Below, piece after piece: positions 1 to 6,237 of a stretch of DNA of 6,237 bases; within the stretch, counting starts at the first letter, position 1; each line of letters starts with the position of its first letter. The DNA lies in assembly GCA_019090185.1 (NCBI GenBank), contig JAHRWJ010000024.1, positions 1 through 6,237 on the forward strand. Direction: 5' to 3'. The position numbers were made by a program, and so were the translations under genes. The notes below the pieces were generated by a model, which saw only the letters and a program-made list of their open reading frames with translations, did no database searches and was not told where the DNA came from. The stretch is from Immundisolibacteraceae bacterium. GTDB lineage: Bacteria > Pseudomonadota > Gammaproteobacteria > Immundisolibacterales > Immundisolibacteraceae.

Positions 1-1017
1 CCCGGTCAATCAATAGAGCAGTGCTACCTGACCGCATTGCTATGTGAGCTTGCAGACCCTTATCGGCTGACTGCTGGTGAAGCCGATCGGCTGCGGGCCT
101 ATTTGCCGACAGTACAGGCGCATTGCCTGCTGGGTAGTGAAGCCACGCAGACCAAAAAAGCTGGTTTTTTCGTGGTTCACTTTAGTATTGATGGTGGTCC
201 CAATGAACTGGGTGATGTAGTGCTTCGGGATGACCGCGATGGGTTTATTCTGGATGCTTCAGCGCTGGTTAAAAAAATGCATCAGCAGCTCACCGAGCTT
301 GGTCAGAAAACAGTCCCTGAAGGGCAGTGGCAACAACAAAAACAGCGCATGGCCCTGTTACGTTGTTTGGTGGTGGCTTTTGGGGTGAGGCCCGACAGGC
401 TGCAGCAACGCAAGGCTTCAAATGGGGAAATGTGGGTGTTGCGTGGATTGAAAACTGTCCATAGCCAAATTAGTGCGGATGCCACCGAGTCAGCGTCATT
501 GGCAGAAATTCAGTTTGGTGGTGGTAGTGATCCATCGATGCCGGCGATGAAAGCCCAGGATAAAGCCATGGATCGCTGGGAACTGATTGATGCCAGCGCA
601 GGAGGTCTTGCGTTATTACGCGAGGCCGGCGGCAGAGCGCGAGTCAATATTGGTGATTTGTTAGCGGTCGCGGATAATCCAACCGGACCCTGGGAAACCG
701 TTGTGGTTAAACGGGTTCGTTATCAGGGCACGGAAGACCTGGTGGTCGGTGTTCAACGCATTTCGGGTGACCCCCAGGCGGTGTTCGTGTCGACCAAATC
801 GTCAGCGGGAGTGAGTAAGGTTCCGGCCCTGCTCAGTTCAGAAAAAAGTGATTCGATGAGTCGTTCAACCCTGTTATTACCGCCGGGCCATTGGCAATCT
901 GGACAGTGGATAAGCCTGGACGGCGTTGAGGAAGATTCTCTGCAGTTGGGTAAAATTTCGGAAATGACTGGTCACTTCGAACTATTCGAAGTCGCTAATG
1001 ACCCTAAAATTGATTAA
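1..1017 (+). CDS. PilZ-like (cyclic-di-GMP receptor-like) domain protein, 5' end missing
   Basis: The frame is open from base 1 to a TAA stop at 1015-1017, giving 338 visible residues; the true start lies left of the window. A TTG at 37 is in frame, but similar-looking sequence continues upstream of it, so it is not chosen as the start. The visible N-terminal half (pattern ALLCELADPYRLT, then GFFVVHFS and LDASALV) resembles a family of soluble proteobacterial proteins whose C-terminal region is a PilZ-type barrel. The barrel signature here is DASAGG (visible residues 197-202, fitting [D/N]xSxxG), followed by the strand VGVQ about 50 residues later. The other canonical PilZ element, an RxxxR just upstream, is not seen, so c-di-GMP binding is uncertain. 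A final segment, LLLPPGHW to FELFEV, looks like a second beta unit. There is no signal peptide or membrane segment in the visible part, so it is probably cytoplasmic. The arsC-like gene starts 16 bases after the stop. The family is recalled from memory, not searched. Confidence 0.6.
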   Translation, partial: PGQSIEQCYLTALLCELADPYRLTAGEADRLRAYLPTVQAHCLLGSEATQTKKAGFFVVHFSIDGGPNELGDVVLRDDRDGFILDASALVKKMHQQLTELGQKTVPEGQWQQQKQRMALLRCLVVAFGVRPDRLQQRKASNGEMWVLRGLKTVHSQISADATESASLAEIQFGGGSDPSMPAMKAQDKAMDRWELIDASAGGLALLREAGGRARVNIGDLLAVADNPTGPWETVVVKRVRYQGTEDLVVGVQRISGDPQAVFVSTKSSAGVSKVPALLSSEKSDSMSRSTLLLPPGHWQSGQWISLDGVEEDSLQLGKISEMTGHFELFEVANDPKID

Positions 1018-1033
1018 AGGAAAACGCTGAGTT

Positions 1034-1381
1034 ATGGCATTGGAAATCTGGCACAACCCCCGCTGCAGTAAATCAAGGCAGACGCTGGCATTGGTGCGTG
1101 AGCAAGGCTTAGAGCCGACCATTATTGAGTATTTAAAAACGCCGCCAACCGTTGAGCGCCTGCAACAGGTGTTGGCGATGTTGGCGCTCACACCAAGGCA
1201 GTTAATGCGCAGCAAGGAAACTGATTACAAAGCCCAAGGCATTGATGATGATGCGCTGACCGATGATCAGTTAATGGCTTCGATGATCGAGTTTCCGAAA
1301 TTGATTGAGCGCCCAGTGGTGATTAATGGTGACCAGGCAGCCGTTGGTCGGCCGCCTGAGCAGGTGCTGGAAATACTGTAA
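1034..1381 (+). CDS. arsC: ArsC/YfgD-family arsenate reductase-like protein (thioredoxin fold)
   Basis: This is a complete 115-residue protein, close to the roughly 119 residues of E. coli YfgD and shorter than the 141 of plasmid R773 ArsC. The N-terminal motif HNPRCSKSR (residues 7-15) places the catalytic cysteine at C11. Three arginines, R59 (MRSKE), R93 (IERPVV) and R106 (GRPPEQVLEI), line up with R60, R94 and R107 of R773 ArsC, which bind the oxyanion and stabilise the cysteine thiolate. By family knowledge such enzymes reduce arsenate to arsenite in the cytoplasm using glutathione and glutaredoxin. Housekeeping YfgD-type members outside ars operons may have another thiol-reduction role. 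No arsR, arsB or acr3 gene is nearby, so arsenic resistance is not supported by context. The start is ATG with AAAGGA (1016-1021, overlapping the upstream stop) about 12 bases before it. It probably shares a transcript with the PilZ-like gene. Confidence 0.93.
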   Translation: MALEIWHNPRCSKSRQTLALVREQGLEPTIIEYLKTPPTVERLQQVLAMLALTPRQLMRSKETDYKAQGIDDDALTDDQLMASMIEFPKLIERPVVINGDQAAVGRPPEQVLEIL

Positions 1382-1434
1382 CGGTCGATCGATAGGTTTA
1401 GACAGAGGCGCTTGGTTTTTAATTGTTGATCTAT
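1382..1434. other. Convergent intergenic gap without a clear terminator
   Basis: The ArsC-like gene and the RND pump gene end facing each other across 53 bases. The only notable structure is an imperfect inverted repeat, GATCGATAG (1387-1395) against CTATCTATC (1431-1439), with 8 of 9 positions pairing. The loop is 35 bases, and the right arm overlaps the last codons of the pump gene. A short GTTTTTAA run (1415-1422) lies in the loop. This is not a GC-rich hairpin followed by a T tract, so intrinsic termination is weakly supported in either direction. Confidence 0.4.
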
Positions 1435-4400
1435 CTATCCAGCTGGTTCGTTACTGACGTTGTTTGCCGTACTGACGAGTTGGTCGGTGTCATCGATTTG
1501 GTGGTCACGCTGAGCAACTAAATAGGTGTAAGCAGTTGGCACCACGAACAGGGTCAGTAGCGAACCAATGATCAGCCCGCCAACCACGGTCCAGCCAATC
1601 GGGTGACGGCTTTCTGCACCGGCACCGGTAGCCAGCGCTAGTGGGATGGCGGCCAGCACCATGGTCGCCGAAGTCATTAATATGGGTCGTAATCTTAGTA
1701 CGGCAGCGCGGATGACCGCCTCGGTTTTATCCAGCCCCTCGGCCTGCATCTGATTGGCAAACTCAACGATTAAAATGCCATTTTTGGTAATCAGCCCGAT
1801 CAGCATCATCATGCCAATTTGGCTGTAAACATTAAAAGTCTGTCCCGCTAGCAGCAGTGCAAACAGAGCCCCGCTGACAGCCAGGGGTACACAGACCAGA
1901 ATCACCAGCGGACCGCGGAAACTCTCGAATTGCCCTGATAGCACCAGGTAAACGAACGCTAGCGCCAGGACAAAAGTGACTGCCAAACCTTCGCTGGAGT
2001 TCTTGAATTCTCTAGAGACGCCATTGAAATCAATCCGGGAAGACGCAGGTAAAACCTCGGCGGCGGTGGCTTCCAAAAAGTCGAGCACCTCGCCCAGTGC
2101 ATAGCCTGGCGCAACGTTGGCCTTGATAGTAGCGGCTCGTAGCCGATTGAAATGGTTAAGCTCTTTGGGTGAGACTGCTTCGCGCAGCTCTACCAGGTTT
2201 GATAGCTGGATGAGGACGCCGTCTCGGCCGCGCACGAAGATTGAAGTTAAATCCGTCGGCTTGGTGCGATCTGCGTCGGCCAGTTTTACGATCACCTCAT
2301 ACTGTTCGCCATTACGTTTAAAGCGAGTCACGTCACGACCACCTAGCAGGGTCTCTAATGTGCGGCCAATATCGGCGATGGCAACGCCAACATTGGCGGC
2401 CTTATCGCGGTTTACCGATATTTTTAGCTGGGGTTTATTGAGCTTTAGGTCGGTGTCCAGATTGACCAGGCCGGGATAGTCACGGGCACGGGCCATCATT
2501 GCGGCCACCGATTGCTCAAGCTCTTGATAAGTGTTGCCTTGAATAACGAACTGGACCGGGGTGTCTCGATACCCGCCGGCACCCAACGATGCGCGGTTGA
2601 TGGGGAAGGCCAGCCCACCGGGAAGTGCCATCAGTTTTGGTGCCAGCTCCTGGGTGATCTCAAATTGAGTTCGATTACGCTCGGACCAATCCGTTAGGGT
2701 GACGAAACCAACGCCTATATTGATAGGGGCGGGCCTGGAAACGCCAGGTGAGGTCACCATAAAGGATGTTTTCACCTCTGGAATATCTCGAATGATTTTG
2801 TCTAGCGCCTCAACCTGGCTCTGGGTGTAATTCATGCTTGACCCTTCCGGGGTGATCATCATCGCGACGAAGTCGCTACGATCCTCAAACGGCGCAAGCT
2901 CTGACTCCAGGCTGTTGAGTAGGAAAACGCTGGCTCCAGCGGCGATGATCCCGATAAGCACCACCAACGGGCGTAATTTTAAGGCCCGCCTGAGCATTCT
3001 TTCATACAGAGCGAACAGGCCCTGCAGCCAGGCCTCGGTGGTCGTATAAAAACGGTTATGGGAAGTCGGCTTTAGAATTTTCGAACAGAGCATGGGTACC
3101 AGACTCAGCGCGACAAAGGCCGAAACCAGTACCGCGCCGACCAGCGCCAGCGCGAATTCCTGAAATAGTTTGCCGGTAGAGCCGGTTAAAAAACTCAGGG
3201 GTACAAAAACCGCTACCAGGGTCGCCATCATTGCCAGGATAGCGAAGCCGATTTCCCCACTACCAACCAGCGCCGCCTCTTTGGGACTCATCCCCTGTTC
3301 AACCCGGCGATAGATGTTCTCAAGCACCACAATCGCATCATCGACGACCAGACCAATCGCCAGCACCAGGGCAAGCATGGTTAACACGTTGATGGAAAAG
3401 CCTAGCATTAGCATGAACATGAAAGAACCGGTCAGGGCAACCGGTACCGCCAGGGCCGGTATCAGGGTAGCTCGAAATGAGCGTAGAAAAATGAAAATAA
3501 CCAGTACTACCAGCACCATTGCCTCGATTAGCGTGGTGTATACAGCATCCAGAGATTCTTCGATGAACAGGGCGCGATCAGTGCCAATTTTAAATTTCAT
3601 GCCTGGCGGCAATGCGTCAATGATCTCGGGAAGTTCGGCACGTATGGCGGTGGCCACTTCAAGGGTGTTGGCGTTGGATTGTTTGACGATACCGATGGCG
3701 GTGGCCGGCAGGCCATCGACGTGAATGATGCTGCGGGTCTGTTCGGGGCCAATTTCCGCCCGGCCGATATCACGTAGACGGATCGGGTAATTATCGATTT
3801 GTCGAATAATCAGTTGTTCAAATTGCTCTGCTGTTTTCAGGTCGGTTTCGGTGAGTACGGTAAATTCCCGGTGACGGCTTTCGATTCGTCCGCCAGGTAC
3901 TTCAATATTCTGTTTATGGAGCGCGTCTTCAACATCGGCCGGTGTTAAGCCAAATCCGGCAAGGCGCTCGCGATCTAGCCAGATGCGCATCGCATAGCGG
4001 CGTTCGCCGCCGATCATAACGGTTGCAACCCCTGGCAGGCTTTGCAGGCGGTCTTTAACAAAGCGGTCGGCGAAATCACTAATCTCCAGCGCCGTGTGCC
4101 GATCTGATAGAAACGCCAACCACATGATGGCGCCAGCATCGGCTTCTATTTTGGCAATAATCGGTGCTTTGATTTCATCCGGTAACTGCCCGCGTGCTCG
4201 AGCAACTCTGTCGCGCACGTCCGCAGCAGCAGCATCCACATCTCGGTTGAGCAGGAACTCGATGGTTATTTCGCTAACTTCCTCACGGCTATTGGAAATC
4301 ATCAGGTCGATGCCCTCGATGCCTGAGAGCTGGTCTTCCAGCGGCCGGGTCACTTCGCTTTCGAGAATTTCAGCACTGGCACCAGGGTAGATAGTACGGA

Positions 4401-4539
4401 TGGAGACCTTGGGCGTGTCTATGTCCGGGTATTCCCTTACCGAGAGCTGCCGGTAGGACATGATTCCCAACAAAATAATCATCAGCGTCATGACGATCGC
4501 AAGTACTGGCCGTTTAACTGACATGTCAGAGATGATCAT
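1435..4539 (-). CDS. RND multidrug efflux pump, inner-membrane permease (AcrB/HAE1 type)
   Basis: The 1034-residue product has the usual length of a proton-driven drug exporter of the HAE1 RND family, the inner-membrane engine of a tripartite pump. The order is TM1 (about 10-29), a periplasmic porter loop to about 330, TM2-TM6 (about 333-485), an amphipathic cytoplasmic linker, TM7 (about 524-541), a second porter loop to about 850, then TM8-TM12 ending near 1006. The proton relay is intact: D400 and D401 in TM4 (GLVVDDAIVV) match AcrB D407/D408, K919 (ITKNGILIVEFA) matches K940, and R949 and T956 (LRLRPILMTS) match R971 and T978. The start MIISDMSVKRP is the typical family beginning, and a TGAGG about 11 bases upstream can serve as ribosome site. 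It lies 17 bases after the adaptor gene, so the two form an operon. Substrates cannot be read from sequence; the relay pair in TM4 argues against a pure SecDF or HpnN-type protein. Confidence 0.97.
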   Translation of the reverse strand: MIISDMSVKRPVLAIVMTLMIILLGIMSYRQLSVREYPDIDTPKVSIRTIYPGASAEILESEVTRPLEDQLSGIEGIDLMISNSREEVSEITIEFLLNRDVDAAAADVRDRVARARGQLPDEIKAPIIAKIEADAGAIMWLAFLSDRHTALEISDFADRFVKDRLQSLPGVATVMIGGERRYAMRIWLDRERLAGFGLTPADVEDALHKQNIEVPGGRIESRHREFTVLTETDLKTAEQFEQLIIRQIDNYPIRLRDIGRAEIGPEQTRSIIHVDGLPATAIGIVKQSNANTLEVATAIRAELPEIIDALPPGMKFKIGTDRALFIEESLDAVYTTLIEAMVLVVLVIFIFLRSFRATLIPALAVPVALTGSFMFMLMLGFSINVLTMLALVLAIGLVVDDAIVVLENIYRRVEQGMSPKEAALVGSGEIGFAILAMMATLVAVFVPLSFLTGSTGKLFQEFALALVGAVLVSAFVALSLVPMLCSKILKPTSHNRFYTTTEAWLQGLFALYERMLRRALKLRPLVVLIGIIAAGASVFLLNSLESELAPFEDRSDFVAMMITPEGSSMNYTQSQVEALDKIIRDIPEVKTSFMVTSPGVSRPAPINIGVGFVTLTDWSERNRTQFEITQELAPKLMALPGGLAFPINRASLGAGGYRDTPVQFVIQGNTYQELEQSVAAMMARARDYPGLVNLDTDLKLNKPQLKISVNRDKAANVGVAIADIGRTLETLLGGRDVTRFKRNGEQYEVIVKLADADRTKPTDLTSIFVRGRDGVLIQLSNLVELREAVSPKELNHFNRLRAATIKANVAPGYALGEVLDFLEATAAEVLPASSRIDFNGVSREFKNSSEGLAVTFVLALAFVYLVLSGQFESFRGPLVILVCVPLAVSGALFALLLAGQTFNVYSQIGMMMLIGLITKNGILIVEFANQMQAEGLDKTEAVIRAAVLRLRPILMTSATMVLAAIPLALATGAGAESRHPIGWTVVGGLIIGSLLTLFVVPTAYTYLVAQRDHQIDDTDQLVSTANNVSNEPAG

Positions 4540-4556
4540 GACGAAATGAGCCTCAG

Positions 4557-5615
4557 TTATGGTACGGGTTGCTGGCCTTGAGTGGCGTCGGTTACCAGGC
4601 TGCCATCACGAATTTTCATCTGGCCCGAGGTGATAATTGGATCCCCCGTGCTGACCCCGGAGCGCAGTTCGACTCTACCGTCGAAGCGTTCTCCGATCAC
4701 TACTTCGGTAAGTTTGGCCCGGTCATCAACCAGGCGATAAACAAAAGTCTTTTCACCCCGCGGCCAAATTGCCTGCTCTGGCACAACAACCGCCTGCTGG
4801 CGACGATCAACGATTAAATTAAGCCGTGCAAACATACCTGGGTGAAGTTTACTGTCACCGTTATCGGCGCTGGCGCGCAGGGTAAAGGTGCGTGTCCGTG
4901 CATCGAGTTGCGGGTCTATGGCATAGACCAACGCACTGAAAACCTGGCCCGGCACCGCATCTACCTGCAGTTCGACCTGCTGGCCAACGGTAATGGCTGC
5001 TGCGTAGCGTTCAGAGAGTTTGAACTCGACCTTTATTGGATTGATATCCTCTAGATTCACCAGATCCTGGCCAGGTTGAATATAGGCGCCAGGGCTGACG
5101 TGGCGCAGACCAATGGTGCCGCTGAAGGGTGCTAATAACCGGGTTTTGGTCAGTAAAGAGCGATGGCGGCGTAGGGTGGCGCGGGACTCTTTTAGCTGGG
5201 CCTGTGTTTCGTCGAATTCCTGCTGACTGATCATTGAATCATGGCGCAGATCCTGGGCCCGTTTAAAACTCAATCGAGCCAGTTCTGCGCTGGCTTGGGT
5301 CTGTTCCACCAGGGCGCGCTGTTCTTCAGAATGAAGCTCGATGAGCAACTCTCCAGTGGTCACTGCAGAGCCTTCAATAAAGTTAATGGAATCGATTAGT
5401 CCGGCAATTTCAGATCTTAAAACCACCGACTCATTAGCCAGTAAGCTGCCGACGGCTGGTACCCGCTGCAAAACGGTTTCGCTAGTAGGGAGAGCTATGA
5501 TCACCGGCATTGCCCGTTCACCACCCTGGGACGGGCTGGGTGATGGGGCCGGATCACAGCCGGCTAGCAGAACCAGTGTGATTAAAATCAGCGATTCCCT
5601 GATCAGCCTCCTCAT
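4557..5615 (-). CDS. RND pump periplasmic adaptor (membrane fusion protein), lipoprotein
   Basis: The 352-residue adaptor joins the RND permease to an outer-membrane channel. Residues 1-20 form a lipoprotein signal ending in lipobox LLAGC, with C20 as the acylated residue. D21 follows at +2, the classical inner-membrane retention residue, and a Pro/Ser-rich tether (22-30) comes next. A first lipoyl half (about 65-95) leads into a helical hairpin (about 96-158). The tip carries R119-x3-L123-x6-S130, matching AcrA R128, L132 and S139 of the channel-binding RLS motif; the position of AcrA D149 is Q140. The second lipoyl half (LLAPFSGTIG to VNLED, 160-190), a beta barrel (about 193-270) and a membrane-proximal domain (VVVPEQAIW to SGQMKIRDG) complete the family order. 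The start is ATG with GGAG six bases upstream (complement of 5622-5625). It is the promoter-proximal gene of the operon and is divergent from the dioxygenase gene. Confidence 0.96.
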   Translation of the reverse strand: MRRLIRESLILITLVLLAGCDPAPSPSPSQGGERAMPVIIALPTSETVLQRVPAVGSLLANESVVLRSEIAGLIDSINFIEGSAVTTGELLIELHSEEQRALVEQTQASAELARLSFKRAQDLRHDSMISQQEFDETQAQLKESRATLRRHRSLLTKTRLLAPFSGTIGLRHVSPGAYIQPGQDLVNLEDINPIKVEFKLSERYAAAITVGQQVELQVDAVPGQVFSALVYAIDPQLDARTRTFTLRASADNGDSKLHPGMFARLNLIVDRRQQAVVVPEQAIWPRGEKTFVYRLVDDRAKLTEVVIGERFDGRVELRSGVSTGDPIITSGQMKIRDGSLVTDATQGQQPVP

Positions 5616-5741
5616 GTAGCGCTCCTGCCTGAATAGTTAATTATTATTTGACAATGGCTCTGTCTGGCTACTGTATCAAGGTTCGTTAATTAGTGCTCAG
5701 GGGTATTTAGTCGAGGTTTTTAGCCTTAATCAGCTGGAAAA

Positions 5742-5770
5742 TTGACTTTGGGACCTATGGGCAGAAATAT
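5742..5770 (+). promoter_or_regulatory. Possible sigma-70 promoter toward the dioxygenase gene
   Basis: TTGACT (5742-5747) is five of six to the -35 consensus and is followed after 17 bases by AAATAT (5765-5770), which matches the -10 consensus at only three of six. The spacing is ideal but the -10 is weak. A start here would give a leader of roughly 140 bases. The competing site at 5798-5803 has a better -10 and a worse -35. Confidence 0.25.
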
Positions 5771-5776
5771 CGCTAA

Positions 5777-5803
5777 TGGATATGAATAATTAGTCTTTAT
5801 AAT
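5777..5803 (+). promoter_or_regulatory. Possible promoter: consensus TATAAT -10 before the dioxygenase gene
   Basis: TATAAT at 5798-5803 is a perfect -10 hexamer about 114 bases before the ATG. The best -35 candidate is TGGATA (5777-5782), four of six to consensus with a short 15-base spacer. The perfect palindrome ATATCGATAT lies only a few bases downstream, where a start site would be, a typical place for a repressor operator. In such AT-rich DNA a chance TATAAT is quite possible. Confidence 0.3.
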
Positions 5804-5807
5804 TGCT

Positions 5808-5817
5808 ATATCGATAT
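5808..5817. repeat. Perfect 10-base palindrome ATATCGATAT
   Basis: ATATCGATAT reads identically on both strands and lies 5 bases downstream of the TATAAT hexamer. The position would suit a dimeric repressor controlling the dioxygenase gene. No regulator gene is in the window to pair with it. Confidence 0.35.
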
Positions 5818-5916
5818 TCCAATTTTATTTAACGTCGGTGAGCGCAAGTAACTCTCTAGACGGGGTATCGAGTGACAGGATTTTTTTTGCTAGTTTGAAC
5901 GCAGAAGAGGAACCCC

Positions 5917-6237
5917 ATGATATTTCGTCAGTTATTTGATCCAGAAACCGCAACTTATACCTATTTGCTCGCTGATCCGGTGACGCGGAAAGCGTTGTTA
6001 ATCGATCCAGTGTTGGAGCAGTTTGAGCGCGACCATCAGCTGCTGGAAGAGCTTGGACTCCAGCTCTGTTTTACGCTGGAAACTCATGTTCATGCCGACC
6101 ATGTGACTTCGGCAAGTCGGTTTCGCCGAGCGGTTGGGTCAAAGGTTGTGCTCAGTTCAACAGCGCAAGTGGCCGGGGCAGATGTCGCACTCAGCGATGG
6201 TCAGACATTAAAGGTCGGCGAGCTGGAAATCCTCGCG
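5917..6237 (+). CDS. ETHE1-type persulfide (sulfur) dioxygenase, 3' end missing
   Basis: The first 107 residues are present and the frame is open to the right edge. The start is ATG, with AGAGGA five bases upstream. The N-terminus reads like human ETHE1: RQLFDPETATYTYLL, then LIDPVLEQFERD, then LEELGLQLCFTLETHVHADH. The metal-site motif HxHxDH is H57, H59, D61 and H62; H57 corresponds to ETHE1 H79, a ligand of the single Fe(II). The other two ligands (H135 and D154 in ETHE1) lie beyond the edge. By family knowledge these cytoplasmic enzymes oxidise glutathione persulfide with O2 to sulfite and glutathione, detoxifying sulfane sulfur. Glyoxalase II shares the fold but has a different N-terminus, so it is the less likely alternative. 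Whether a C-terminal rhodanese domain follows cannot be seen. It is divergent from the pump operon. Confidence 0.87.
   Translation, partial: MIFRQLFDPETATYTYLLADPVTRKALLIDPVLEQFERDHQLLEELGLQLCFTLETHVHADHVTSASRFRRAVGSKVVLSSTAQVAGADVALSDGQTLKVGELEILA

Larger units (their letters stand above)
5616..5916. promoter_or_regulatory. Divergent intergenic region between adaptor and dioxygenase genes
   Basis: These 301 AT-rich bases contain no credible gene and must hold start signals for both flanking operons. TAATTA occurs three times, at 5638-5643, 5687-5692 and 5787-5792; the last two extend to TAATTAGT and are exactly 100 bases apart. A perfect palindrome ATATCGATAT lies at 5808-5817. The left side ends with the GGAG ribosome site of the adaptor gene, and the right side with AGAGGA (5906-5911) before the dioxygenase gene. 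An eight-T run sits at 5881-5888. On the minus strand I found no strong sigma-70 pair; TTGATA (complement of 5674-5679) has only a poor -10 at normal spacing. Repeats and palindrome are seen directly; a regulatory role is inferred. Confidence 0.6.

Noticed and set aside
303..1215. Minus-strand open frames at 303-485 and 982-1215
   Set aside because: They are antisense to the PilZ-like gene and to arsC, and their products show no recognisable domain.
1439..1446. Perfect 8-base palindrome CCAGCTGG at the end of the pump gene
   Set aside because: It is within coding sequence, has no loop and no following T tract; expected by chance at this length.
2117..4390. Several + strand open frames (2117-2479, 3314-3724, 4094-4390 and others) opposite the pump gene
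   Set aside because: They lie fully antisense to a well-conserved RND gene, have low-complexity Ser/Arg/Thr-rich products and no ribosome sites; they mirror the codon pattern of the real gene.
4569..5619. + strand open frames (4569-4817, 4842-5054, 5341-5619) opposite the adaptor gene
   Set aside because: All are antisense to the adaptor gene, with no recognisable product or ribosome site.
5648..5653. Perfect TTGACA on the + strand as a -35 box
   Set aside because: No acceptable -10 at 16-18 bases (CTGTAT at 17), so it is not called as a promoter.
5654..5689. 11-codon reading frame (MALSGYCIKVR) in the intergenic region
   Set aside because: No Shine-Dalgarno sequence precedes it and no attenuator hairpin follows; a chance frame.
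5757..5789. 10-codon reading frame (MGRNIANGYE) with a weak GGGA upstream
   Set aside because: Too short and too weakly supported to call a leader peptide; it has no regulatory codon run.

Overview
The window looks like ordinary chromosome from a gammaproteobacterium, inferred from mid-range base composition, Shine-Dalgarno spacing and gene content (YfgD-type ArsC, HAE1-type RND pump with a lipoprotein adaptor, ETHE1-type persulfide dioxygenase). I cannot name the genus. There are no rRNA, tRNA, CRISPR, transposase or phage features, and no sign of recent transfer.

Left part (1-1381, + strand): the 3' portion of a gene for a soluble protein with a PilZ-like (cyclic-di-GMP receptor-like) C-terminal region, open at the left edge. 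An intact 115-residue ArsC/YfgD-family thiol reductase follows 16 bases later, and the two are probably co-transcribed. A 53-base convergent gap (1382-1434) separates them from the pump operon and contains no convincing intrinsic terminator.

Middle (1435-5615, - strand): a two-gene tripartite efflux operon, transcribed right to left. A periplasmic adaptor lipoprotein comes first and a 1034-residue RND proton/drug antiporter follows 17 bases later. All five proton-relay residues of the AcrB type are present. The adaptor keeps the R-x3-L-x6-S hairpin-tip motif used to contact TolC-type channels, but no outer-membrane channel gene lies in the window, so the pump presumably borrows one encoded elsewhere.

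Right part (5616-6237): a 301-base AT-rich divergent intergenic region, then the 5' third of a + strand gene for an ETHE1-type metallo-beta-lactamase-fold persulfide dioxygenase, cut by the right edge. The intergenic region must carry the promoters of both the pump operon and the dioxygenase gene. It contains three TAATTA boxes, a perfect 10-base palindrome and a consensus TATAAT hexamer, but no specific regulator can be named.

I found no clearly new biological system. The points most worth following up are the inner-membrane retention signal and TolC-docking motif of the adaptor, the divergent regulatory region, and the atypical PilZ-like protein paired with ArsC.
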